DNA of 64,000 nucleotides from Lithobates sylvaticus (Eukaryota; Chordata; Amphibia; Anura; Ranidae). The translations under genes were made by a program, and so were the position numbers. The stretch's first letter is position 1. Each line of letters begins with the position of its first letter. This document shows, piece by piece, positions 30,669 through 41,400 of the stretch. The notes beneath the pieces are model-generated. The model did no database searches and was not told the DNA's origin. It saw only the letters and a list, made by a program, of their open reading frames with translations. Where the stretch lies: contig CM053029.1 of the NCBI GenBank assembly GCA_028564925.1, positions 294,911,168 to 294,975,167 of the forward strand, written 5' to 3'.

Positions 30669-33062
30669 AAAATATAACCAAAAATGTTTGCCAATTCAAA
30701 TATCACATCAGTGTGATTTTTATGTAACACAGCAGACTGCTGAAAGCCAAAGTAAACATTTGCCTTTACTTAAGAGAACTTTATTCCCCTTTTGATGGTA
30801 CATTGGGACACACACAAAGGAAGAGAAAATTGGCTTGGTAAATGGTTAGCGTCACGTTAAGATAAGATCAAGTTGGATGGGCAAGAACTCATTAGTATGT
30901 TGACACGTTTTTCACCGGTTTGCACTCGCTGAAAATCTGAATGGCATTGCGTTCACTTACACAAGCATTTGACACATGTACATTACACATAAGAGTAATC
31001 CAGATAGTCCAACATGATTGGTTGGACCTGGGGATTATTCTTAATTAGGTCTCAACTGACCAGGCCCCTCATTCAGCCGTGCAGTAACAGAACACCTCTT
31101 ATAGTAATCTATATAATAGACTACAATGGAAGTGATCTGCTGCTGCAGAGAGAGGTGTCCAAGCCTCTATATGAGGAAGTGCTTTAATGCCACTTGTGAT
31201 GTTACATCCCTTCTAGTGCAAACGCAATACAGAAGCTCATCCCATGAGAGTCTTCCAAGATTTTTAAACTCTGTGTACAGTCTCCTAATGGACAGAGAAT
31301 GTGGTCTCCCAGTTAAAAATATGTACCTGACCAGGTATTTTGGGTGCATTTTTTGTTAAAATTTTTGTTGTTCTAATGCTTGAGGTGATTTTAGCCGTAT
31401 TAGTGCAATTGCAACAAGAACTGAGTAATGTCTGTGATACTTTTTTTATTTGCACTAACATCCACATTTTCAGGACAAGCTTTTGGGGTGTACCCCCTTC
31501 TTTAAGGTCCAATCATGTTCCATACAATTTTTTAAAGAAGTCTGGTAATTTGCACTAAATTCACTTGGAACTACATTTACTTACGCATCAAGAAGTTTGT
31601 CTCCCTAGTGTTTTCAACAAAAAGAAAAAAGTATTTTCCTAGTACTTTGCACTGGATAATGAATGGCAAGAAATGTATAATTTAAATTATAACTATTCAC
31701 TTTCTAGTTAAGATAATGCTTTGTTAGTTAAGTGAAGGCTTTGTACCATCTGTACTAGTGTAACAAAGTGTTGGTAACACCACAGTTTTCAAAATCCTAT
31801 TTAAAGTATCCACTCACTTCTTATCCTAAAAGTTTAATGAAAACTGAATGATAAAATAAGATGTTCACCTAATAACAAATAACACTAGTCTATTACTCAG
31901 GGTTTATTATTGTGAAGTCAGGTAGTTTCTATATGGTAAAAAACAACTCTTATCTTTGATTAAACTGTGTGTGTATTTACATACATGTATGTATGTATGT
32001 ATGTATACAGTGTGTAATATAAATAAATATATTATATGGGGGGGGGGGGTCTTTTTATTAGGGACAGAACATATTTCCCTCCATTAACTTCTTTGAGGAG
32101 CTTAGAAATGGCCAATTTGCAGTAATTGCCATGTGACTCCAGCACACTTTGGCAAAAATACTGCACCTCCCGTCTTGCTGCACTCTACGAATAAAGACTT
32201 CTACCTGTTAAACTAGCATGTAGGAATTAGTATTTTTAACATAATTAATTTTAGGCAAATACGGTATATACATTTTATACTGCAACTCGTTTTGTGAAAA
32301 CATAGTTTATCTTGTGGTGTCTTTATGCTTCTAACTGCCATCCACAAATTCAGAAATTTGCATTTCTGATCCTATGTGCAGCTGCTCTCCAGGGTGCCTT
32401 AGCTGATCCAGCCTGACCCAGGAAGTTAAATGTTATGTAAGTTGAGCATTATATAATAGAAGAGACAGAAACATGTCCAAAAATTTCCAACAAAAAGCTC
32501 CCATCGCACATATTCCGTCGGAAAATCCAACCGTGTGTAGGAGGCATAAGGCTCTTTTGTTACACTGGCTGCTGTTTAGTTAATGCTGAACTCTGGGCAG
32601 AAAAACATTAATTTAAATATGTAAGACCTAAAGGGAGATCGATACTTAAGATGGATATAATACCAGGCACACTGCACAAGGAGAGAGTGCAGCAGTGACC
32701 AATGTTTATTGCAGAAAGCTTTTACACAAAGAGAGAGTGCAGGAGTTCTTTCATTTTGGATTACTGTGTTGATCCAAAAGAAATACACAGAGGACTCCAA
32801 GATTCAAGTAAGTCCCGGTGCATAGGGCTCCAATATTTAACATGCGAGAGAAAGGCACAGGTGTCCCATTGAGCCCTGCTGTTGGCAGCCTGTCAAACAC
32901 TATGACAGTCTGACAGCTGCTGTGGCTATACAGGGCTGGGTGGTCCACCTAGCAGTACTAATGGTTAGGGAAGTATGCACCCAGGGACGAATGCACAAAA
33001 TGCAAAGAAGTCTGTTTTCCAGGCATTCATCCCCTGGGTGCATACTGGCCTAAATGTTCGGC
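30669..33062. other. Intergenic, no gene recognised
   Basis: Contains a TGTA/ATGT microsatellite (about 31980-32007), a G run at about 32038 and a Harbinger-like end fragment (GTCGGAAAATCCAACCGTGT, about 32518-32540). Nothing else recognisable; short open frames show no family motifs. Confidence 0.5.
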
Positions 33063-33323
33063 TAAAGCTGGATTCACACCGGTGCTCTGCGGTTTGTGTG
33101 CAGCGCGATTGTATCTCGTTTAACATGCGGTTTTAGGTGTACTCTCATCGACTTCTAGTATACCGTGCGTTTTCATGAAAGCGCATTAAAGTCCTGCATG
33201 CTGCATCTTTGATGTGCTTTCATAAAACATACAATCCTTTAGAAGTCAGTGGGAGCACAAGTAAAACATGGATAGAGTCGCACTGCGCCCAAACCGCAGC
33301 ACACTATTGTGAACCTGACTTAA
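33063..33323. mobile_element. MITE with AAGCTGGATTCACACCGG terminus
   Basis: The left end TAAAGCTGGATTCACACC is an approximate inverse of the right end ATTGTGAACCTGACTTA. The interior is rich in GCGGTTT-type words. Its right end touches the TTAA of the next element. Confidence 0.6.
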
Positions 33324-33713
33324 AGGGGTTGTAAAGGTAATTTATTTTTATTTTTTTAACAAACATGTTATACTTACCTCCACTGTGCAGCTCGTTTTGC
33401 ACAGAGTGGCCCCGAACCTGGTCTTCTGGGGTCCCTAGGCTGCTGTTTCAGCTGCTCCCTGCAAGAAATAACCACGTTCATGCACGCTCTCTCGCATGGT
33501 GGTTAGTTCTTGCAGGCGCGCTCCCGTGATACAGCCGGCGGCCCTAGCCGCTCACTGTATCACTCGGCCCCCCGCGCACCGCGTCATTGGATGTGATTGA
33601 CAGCAGCGCGAGCCAATGGCTGCGCTGCTTTCAATCCATCCACTCTAGCCAATCAACGGCCAGTCTGAGCGGTTAAAAGGTGAAAAAAACGCAAACTTTT
33701 ACAACCCCTTTAA
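33320..33713. mobile_element. TTAA-flanked MITE, TGGTTGTAAACC-type, complete copy
   Basis: It begins TTAAAGGGGTTGTAAAGG and ends TTTTACAACCCCTTTAA, the best-kept termini of this family here. It contains GTGCAGCTCGTTTTGCACAG and AGCCAATGGCTGCGCTGC blocks. 394 bp, non-coding. Confidence 0.85.
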
Positions 33714-34277
33714 GACTAAACATCCCTCTTATTTTTAGACAACATTTTCCCAAATTCCAGCTTTAAGTAAACTTTGTGAGTAGTTGTACAAATGGATGTT
33801 CTGACTACACTGGACAATATTACAGAACTTATTTCACATAATTTATTTTCAGTTACGGTCATATTACCATTCTTCTAATAAATACTACCTATTTTTAATA
33901 TTTTTCTTTGCTTTTCATATGAAAGTGAAATGGTAGGTAAAGGTTTTCCATACATTATTTCATATTGTCTCATATTTAGCCAAGGAAATGTTCACACTTG
34001 ATATCTTCGTATGTATTAAATGTAATGTTGGATAAAAGACCTATGGAACTCCCTGAGATTATGGCTATTGGGAGATCTCACTCTACTGTATGACGTGCAA
34101 TATGGAATACAGCAGTAATAGAGGGTCATTGAGCCAGCATTGAAGCCATTAGATCAGCATGAAAAAGGACAGGTCAGCACATAATTCCTTGAGCACAAGT
34201 TTGCATTGAAGGAAGTATTAGTTTGTAATGTGCACTTCGCTGTAAGAATTCTATTTAGAATCTATAAAGAAGCAACA
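33714..34277. other. Intergenic, nothing recognised
   Basis: AT-rich unique-looking sequence without gene or repeat boundaries. Confidence 0.5.
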
Positions 34278-34765
34278 TTAAAGGTTAATTTAAAAAAATA
34301 ATAATAATAATGCCATACTTACTTGCTCTGTGCAGTGGTTTTGCACAGAGCAGCTCGGATCCTCTTCTTTTCGGGTCCCCCACTGGTGCTCCTGGCTCCT
34401 CCTCTTCAGCCAATGCCCCATTAGCAAGCCTCTTGCTGTTGGGGCACTGGTGCATGCTCGCTCCTGAGCCCTGCTCTGTGTCCATAAGACACACAGAGCT
34501 GTGACTTGGCCCCACCCCCTACTCTCTCTTCATTGGCTCACTGGCTGTGATTAACAGTAGCCAGAGCCAATGGCTGTCTCATCCCATAAGGAACCCGGGA
34601 GAAGCTCTGCTCTCCTGCACATTGCCGGCTCGAGAGGGAGCTCAGGTGAGTATTAGGGACGTTGGGAAAGGGGGGGCTGCTACTGCACACAGAAGGTTTT
34701 TTGCCTTCATGCATAAAATGCATGAAGGTAAAAAAAAAAAACTTGACTTTTTAAATCCACTTTAA
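34278..34765. mobile_element. TTAA-flanked MITE, TGGTTGTAAACC-type
   Basis: Left TTAAAGGTTAATTT; right CCACTTTAA. It contains CTTGCTCTGTGCAGTGGTTT, CCCCATTAGCAAGCC and a CTTCATGCATAAAATGCATG hairpin near the right end, all typical of the family. Confidence 0.75.
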
Positions 34766-35174
34766 ACCTTGACAGGTACAGCAAAACATTTTTTCTCAAC
34801 TAGATTTATGAACTTGGCAGCATTATAAGTTATATTAAAGCTTATGTTTGGCAGAACTAGTAATGTTGTTAATATACAAATAGTTTATTCTTTATTTTTT
34901 GTATTATCTATTTTCCCCAGTGTAATGTAAATATGTGTCACGTGTTGTTTAGCTAATTATATTTTGTGTTGTATACATGTACAATGAATTCACTGTCCAG
35001 CATATTAAATAATTCATTGAAATTCTGGTGCTAAAAATTTTAAAGCAAACCTGTAATGATGTTAAAATATCACCTTGTGGATGCCTTCACTTAGCCTTAT
35101 TAGATCACCTAAGGAGCCCTGATTCCTGTAGAGCTCTTTTATACAAATACTGACCTCGGCTAGGAAGTTGGCCC

Positions 35175-35662
35175 CTAAAGTGGTTCTAAAGACTGTTTTT
35201 TTTTTTTTTTCCCCTAAAACCGTAAACATGTTATAATTACCTGCTTTGTGCAATGGTATTGCACAGAGCAGCCCTTTTCCTCCTCTCCTGGGGTCCCCCA
35301 CCAGCTCTCTCTGCTCCTCCTCTTTCTGTGAGTGCCCCCATAGCAAGCTGTAGGGGCAATCGTGCAGGCACACTTTTGAGATGGACTTTGTGAATCCATA
35401 GACACACACTGTGCGGCTGGGCCCCACTCTCTTCTCTACTCACATGATTTGATTGACAGCAGCAGGAGCCAATGGCTTCCGATGCTGCCTCTGTGTCCTA
35501 TGAGAGCAGTGAGAGCACCACTACAAATGAGCACATCGCTGGATCGAGAAAAGGCTCAGGTAAGTGTTTATAGAGGTGGGGTGGTGATACAACTACTGGC
35601 TCATTTTTTAATGCAAGGAATGTATGAAGGTAAATGTGTCTTGTCTTTAGAACCACTTTAAG
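35175..35662. mobile_element. TTAA-type MITE, TGGTTCTAAAGA variant
   Basis: The left end CTAAAGTGGTTCTAAAGACTG and the right end TCTTTAGAACCACTTTAAG are inverted. The interior matches 34278-34765 (TGCACAGAGCAGCC, GCCCCCATAGCAAGC). Confidence 0.8.
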
Positions 35663-36432
35663 TTCACTGATTCCCAAAGCATATTACTAGCTGTTACCCA
35701 TCACACTAATATAATGAGTCATGGGAGAGTATGTGCATAATGGTGGGCCTAGGTTTCCAGGTGCTCTTGGTTTATTAATCTTATTACAGGTACACTTTTT
35801 ACTTTTTTTGTCCTTTTTCTTTCCCTTAAAAATACATTTCTTTTGATGTTTTAACTTATATCTAGAGCACCTTACAGAAAACGGAGTATGCTAGTTTTTT
35901 CTGTATTTCCAGATAGCGTCCCAACATTTCCGGAACCATAATATATACACAAACACATGTTTTCTTCAGTCAAAAGAATACTTGGGATCAGCTCACTCCC
36001 TAGGCAATCATTCTTTTTACTTTTCAAACCACTTCTTTCATACAGATTTCCTGCCTTGTCAAATATGATATACTGAAGGAACTTGCCATTAGTTTGTCTC
36101 GTACTTGAGTCCAGTTCTTAGAACTGAATACGATTTTTTTTTTTTTTTTACCCAATCTGACGAGTAATGTACAGATCAGAGAACATTTGTATGTCTATTT
36201 TTTTCCCCTATTTCCCAAGCTGATGGATCAAATAGTCAAAATGCTTTTCTAGTTTACCAGTCTATTGATCAGTTGATGGATGGGTAAGTTTAGTGACAAA
36301 ATTGTTGACCCAAGTATCTATTTTAGTTCACACATTCTATACAAAACAGCCCCTGTTTTCTATAATGCTGAAATGTGAAAAGGAAACGTAGACAACTGGG
36401 ATCTGGTTGGTATGGAAAGACCCTCCTGGAAT
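35663..36432. other. Intergenic, nothing recognised
   Basis: AT-rich with T runs; no gene or clear repeat ends. Confidence 0.5.
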
Positions 36433-37340
36433 ATTTTTTTATTTATTTTTTGATTCAGTACTTTTTTTTATTCTTTTCATAACAGTACAAGTTATACATT
36501 TTATTCCAGATACATGATCTTACTTCTGACATTCACCCACCCCAAAAAGAAGAGGGAAAAAAAAGAGAGCAAAAAAAGAAAAAACACAACCACAAAAAAT
36601 TGCCTCCCCCTACTGTATCTCCCCCCCCCTCGACCCAAAAAGCCCCCCCCCCCCCCCCCCCATCCTCCCCCAATATTAACCCTCTCCCATATTGGTTCAT
36701 CTTTTATTTTTATTGTCCCATGCTTCTACCCAGCTTTTCCGGATAGCATAAAATTTATCTCGGCTCCCTCTATGTGTATAATATAAATAAATTCCTCCTT
36801 TAGTTTCTTTTATTTGTGTTCTCCATTCTTCGACCGTCGGGGGGGGGGGGGGGGGGTATATAGATATCCATTTCTGGACTATTAGTTTTTGTGCCTGAAA
36901 CAAGCCTCTCGTCATTGCGATATGGGTATTTTTTGAAATATTTGGTTTCTCCACTATATTTAATAAACATACATTTGGGTCTAGTGACATTTCTATACCT
37001 AACGCGCTATTTATGTTTTTAATTATATCCTGCCAATATCGATGGAGTGCATTAGATTAGCCGGTGCACCACTACATCGGGGGCATAAAGGGGATTCCCT
37101 GCATTTCCACTTAAATCGTTTTTCGGGGGTATAGTATGATCTATGTGTAATAAAAAGTTGTGTTAATTTTTGAGTAGCTGATAGTGATACCTCCTAGCCG
37201 ACACCACTACCGCTTCCTTAAATTTACTCTGCAATATCTCATATATTTTAGAGATAAGTCCCTCTTGAATATTATTGCTAAGTTGTTTAAGAAATTAGGA
37301 CACACTAACTTTTAGAAATATCCTTAACTGGCTCATCAAA
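36433..37340 (-). mobile_element. L1-type LINE, 5'-truncated 3' end
   Basis: On the - strand a decayed ORF2 end is followed by LGIEMSLDPNVCLLN, AMTRGLFQAQKLIVQKWISI and TVEEWRTQIKETKGGIYLYY, the last part of an L1/Tx1-group ORF2. A 3' UTR and A-rich tail follow at the left end (AAAAAATAAATAAAAAAATA, about 36433-36455). A cysteine-containing upstream segment (KWKCRESPLCPRC) matches the L1 zinc-knuckle region. Stops and frame changes are present, so it is inactive. C and G runs (36630-36660, 36839-36856) lie within it. Confidence 0.7.
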
Positions 37341-37366
37341 GTAGAGATGTGTGTGGTGATTTTATT

Positions 37367-37808
37367 TTAAAATGGAACTATAGGCAAACCTCTTCTTTTT
37401 TTTTTTTTTTGAATAGAGTAAGGCAGGGTTATATCCCCTGTCAGGTTTTTATTTTTTGGTCCATCTGTGTCACATTGGGGAGATTTTTATTCACTTCCTG
37501 TCCCATAGACAAAACAGGAAGTAGGGGAAATCTCTGCAAATTAAGGGCATCCTTCAGACCCCCAGGTCATCAGAAGGTCCCCGTTGGAAGATTTCCCCCC
37601 CTATTACTTTTCTGGGGACAACCCACACTTTGTCATTTTTTGTGACTTTCGCTTTCAATGGTAACAGAAAACAGGACAAATAGAGAGGGGTAAGCCTCCA
37701 TAATGGGGGCACAGACCACAATAAAAACTGATTTTGTAAATCCCTCTTCACTCTATTCAAAATGGGGAAAAGGAGAAAAAAAAAGTTTTGCCTTTAGTTC
37801 AACTTTAA
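37367..37808. mobile_element. TTAA-flanked MITE, GGAACTAAAGGCAAA-type
   Basis: It begins TTAAAATGGAACTATAGGCA and ends GCCTTTAGTTCAACTTTAA, with TTAA on both sides. The interior is a long imperfect palindrome (GAATAGAGTAAGGCAGGGTT facing CTCTTCACTCTATTC; CACTTCCTGTCCCATAG repeats). Another member, interrupted by a PLE fragment, is at 39490-40615. Confidence 0.85.
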
Positions 37809-37863
37809 GATCATATTTTTTTTTTTTTTTTTCTGGCAGTAAAGGCTTTTTATTGTATTTATT

Positions 37864-38287
37864 TTAGGCCTCGTTCACACAAATGGTTGTTCTGCTGCTT
37901 GTAAATACATGTTTTTCATTTTTAAAATCCACCACTCCTGGCACAGTGATCAGTTGTATTTCTAACTTTTTACGTTTATCTGCAATTACATGCGTTTACA
38001 TGCAGCTGTGTTTAGCTGCGGTAGTAACTTCTTGCCTTTTCCATAGCAATGAAACTCTTGCAATTACCTTTTGGTTATGTACAAAAAGCTGTCATACATC
38101 GCTCCTGGATGCTGTCAAGTGTTTTTTTTTTTTCTTCTAAATGTACGAAACCGTTTGTTTTGTAATCAATGCTAACTGCAGTGTGTGAAAGGGGGCCATA
38201 GGAATGCATCTGCACTTGGCTATGGTAAGTCCCTTCTATCCACAGCTAAAAGATGAATTCCAACCACCCGTGTGAAAGAGGCCATAG
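37864..38287. mobile_element. MITE with GGCCTCGTTCACAC terminus
   Basis: The left end TAGGCCTCGTTCACACAAAT faces the right end CCCGTGTGAAAGAGGCCATA. It may be compound, since an inner GTGTGAAAGGGGGCCATAGG end lies at about 38179. Non-coding. Confidence 0.6.
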
Positions 38288-39489
38288 ATTTAATTTAAGT
38301 CCAAATCGTCTTGTACAGTTACGAATACACATTGTACTATCCATTTATGTTTGTAAATCACTTGTTAAGTAATTTTTAAGCCTGTAATTACCACCGATTT
38401 ACTTTGTATTTATTTTTAATGTTCTTTAGCACTTTTTTTAAATACTTGAAGTGTATGTTAGCACATCAATGCAAAATGTGTGTACAGATGTATGTTCTAT
38501 ATCTTTAAAAAAATAATTAAATTAACTACTAAAGTCATGTACAGATTTTGTAATGGAAAAAAATCTAATAAATTTTATTCCTTTCAGAACAAATTGTCAT
38601 TTCTTGGGAAGGGGGTAATGTTTACTTTCATAAAAATGTGCAATGTATGTGGGTTATGTGAGAAGCGCGGAGAAGAGCAGAGCTAAAATTCATAGCAGGA
38701 CTTCCAGGCAAACTGCTAATACATAGTGTAAATACATATTTCTTTATCATACTTTACAGGATACAGAATCTTATCCTTTGATTATTGGGTTATTAAGCTA
38801 GCTTCAGATGATTGGACAAAGTTGTAACCTGTCCCACCTTTCCCACTCCTAGAAGCCACAGATTTTTTGATGGTGCCCTCAAGTATACATACACTTTCCC
38901 TCTGCTCTGAAAGAAGCAAACTTTTTTTATTTATTTTATTGTCTATCTGCTATTTTGTTTTGCATCCTGCTAACTTCATGTTTCAAGATGCTTATAGCCA
39001 CTGTGGCTTCCATTTTGTCCGCTTTCTGGATGGGTTGACTCCTCGGCTGAGCCTTGGGGGACTGTGCCTAGACCCTGCCAGAAAGATGTGGGCCCGACTT
39101 TTAATGTTGCATTGGGCCCAATATGGTATGTCGCCTGCATTAGGTTCTCACCTAGGAAATGCCGCACAGTACATTGGACACATGGTTCTATACAGAGTAG
39201 GAGCACTACCTACTGGTGTGATCCTGCCTCTGACAAATACTTAGAGGGTTTGTGCCTAGCATCCACTATCTACCCAGCTGCGAGGACCTTGAAACCAGGG
39301 TACCTAATGTGCTGAATGCTCTGATCCCTAGATAATCCAGAAGCACTGGCTGTGACTTTCTCTGTCGCAGCAAGGAGTGTCGGACAGGTTTTTGTTTCAC
39401 TGTTTCTTCTTGTGCTGTTGGCGTTGTGTTGTCATCCCTCAGTTGAATTGTTTTGGTACATCCCATTGTTCCTGAATTCTACTGTTCCC
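38288..39489. other. Intergenic, no gene recognised
   Basis: AT-rich DNA. The least repeat-like part, 38990-39330, has an open frame of 125 codons without any motif known to me; I do not call it a gene. Confidence 0.45.
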
Positions 39490-40615
39490 ATGTTTTTTCA
39501 TTTTGAATAGAGCAGGGGAAGGGGGGGGTTTAACCCCTGGCAGTTTTTTTCTGTGCCCAATTGTAGAGATTTCCCTTCACTTCTTGTCCCATAGTGAGAG
39601 GAATTTCCTGGTAGTCACCAGAACTAAAAGATAAAAAACTGCGCTAATCAAGAATTAATTAGATCAATATCACAGCAGCAATTAATGTGGGATAAAACAC
39701 AAACGGAAATAAAAAAGAGAAAATTGCGCTAATAAATGTCCAAATTTATATTAATAGTATATGAATATGATGATTGTAAAGTTCCAAGCAACTGGGGATT
39801 CTTGTCAAAAAATCTGAAGGAAAATTCTTCATCAATTTATAGAAAACATGCTCACCAGATTGCAAGCCAAAAATCACATGTGGCTTTAACCCAGCCCGGG
39901 TTGATGTTTTTTTTGCTGGAAGACAATCTTATAAGGTGGTATGATGTAAATTTTAAGGCTTTAATTTGCAGATTGATGCTTGACTTGTGGGACGTAATTG
40001 CATGTCACCCAGAAAAAAAGAAAAAAATATACACCATAGCGTAATTCTGCTACACTAAAAAGTGCAGTTTTAGACAATAACACTTTAAAAAAAAAAAAAA
40101 ACTCCTTACCAGAATACTATACCAAAAAAGCCAACAGCACTTTATGGGGAAATTAATCTTCCACAGTACTCCAATATACACTTTGTTGATTGATGGGGAA
40201 CTCTCAGCAGATATCCATAGACATTAATCGAATATAACCCAAAAGAAGGATATACTGAACACAGCGTTATACCGTAATTGACGTTTTTAATAAAGTAAAA
40301 AAGTTTGCACTTACAGACGTTTAAAATTTCATATAAAAGTTACAGAGCCGGCCGGCTGCAAACGAACACTCCCTCCTAGCGTGGTGACGTTGGTACATGC
40401 TTCCTCAGACACGTTTCGTCATAGCTAACATTTTCAACGGAGTCACCAGAACTAGTGGCCCAGTTGAATGATTTCTCTCTGTTCCTGTTCTGGTGGTCTC
40501 TCAGAATTTGGAATTTTTTCTTTCACTTTTGATGAAAATCTCCCAAATAGACACACAGCAATGAAAACCTGACCGGTATTCTAATTACTCTGTTACTTTG
40601 AGAAAACAGAATTTT
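39490..40615. mobile_element. MITE (GGAACTAAAGGCAAA-type) split by a PLE insertion
   Basis: 39490-39626 (TTTGAATAGAGCAGGGGAAG, CACTTCTTGTCCCATAGTG) and 40441-40615 (AGTCACCAGAACTAGTGG, TTCCTGTTCTGG) together match the order of blocks in 37367-37808. They are separated by an 814-bp Penelope-like insert with a target duplication. Confidence 0.65.
39627..40440 (-). mobile_element. Penelope-like element, 5'-truncated fragment with 14-bp target duplication
   Basis: The 3' end (AAAAACTGCGCTAAT at the left border) and the inner segment GAGCCGGCCGGCTGCAAACG match the 3' region of the PLE at 50314-58495 (AACAACTGCGCTGCAAACG; TAGCCGGCCGGCTCAA). The 14-bp sequence AGTCACCAGAACTA flanks it at 39613-39626 and 40441-40454, both within MITE sequence. 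It is truncated at its 5' side next to a GACGAAACGTGTCTGAGG motif (- strand). Non-coding. Confidence 0.85.
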
Positions 40616-40620
40616 TCTAT

Positions 40621-41400
40621 CAAGATAAACAGGTCCCACCTTTCTGTATTTATGATCTATTTCTAATACTGCTTTTCAAAAAATCATGGAAATGGGAGTT
40701 TGCCAGTGTCTAAAGGCAGCAGTATAAACCATAGTTTACAAATTCTACTGTTCCTTGATGAACTTCAACAATAGGGTTTTATGGTGAGTGCAATCCTTTT
40801 ATATGTTTTGCATCCCAATGTTATTGTCATTCTCAGCTGTGCTTGGGATTCACACACATCTGCCACCCTACACAGCCAGTCAGTTGACACTGCTGTTTCT
40901 TGGCTCAGCTTTGTAGCTTTGAGTGTCGTCTGTAGGCAGGTGGGTTAGTTTCCCTTTAAGGGATGCTCTTCCTTCTCTGTGGAGCATTGTGGGAGTCCGT
41001 AGATAAGGTGGGTGAAGTTGAGGCTCAGCATGCTGGGCTGCCTGGAAGACCTGAGAACTGCAGAGGTTTTTCCTGCTTTCTTCCTAAGGGGGGAGGGGCT
41101 GTAGAAGGGTCTCCTACAGTGGATAGTCTGGAAGGTACGGGGGTATACGTGGAGGGAAGAGGAGTACAGTATGGCCATGGATGGTTAGAGGGCCTAGGCA
41201 GAGTCAACATGATCACTACAAAGGTACAAATGCTTGCCATGTGAAGACCCTACATTTACTACTTGATCTATCAACTGGGAATTTAATCTGTTTTACCATT
41301 TGCTGGATAATGGTTATGCCATCCATTGAACTAATTGTATTGCTGACTGAGGCCTTTCAGTAAAGAAGGTTTTTGTTAGGATCGGACCTCCATGTGAATG
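40621..41400. other. Intergenic, no gene recognised
   Basis: 40900-41230 is a moderately GC-rich block with no motif known to me. Confidence 0.4.

Noticed and set aside
38867-39244. A 125-codon + strand frame
   Set aside because: No motif, no splice context and no supporting signals; cannot be separated from chance.
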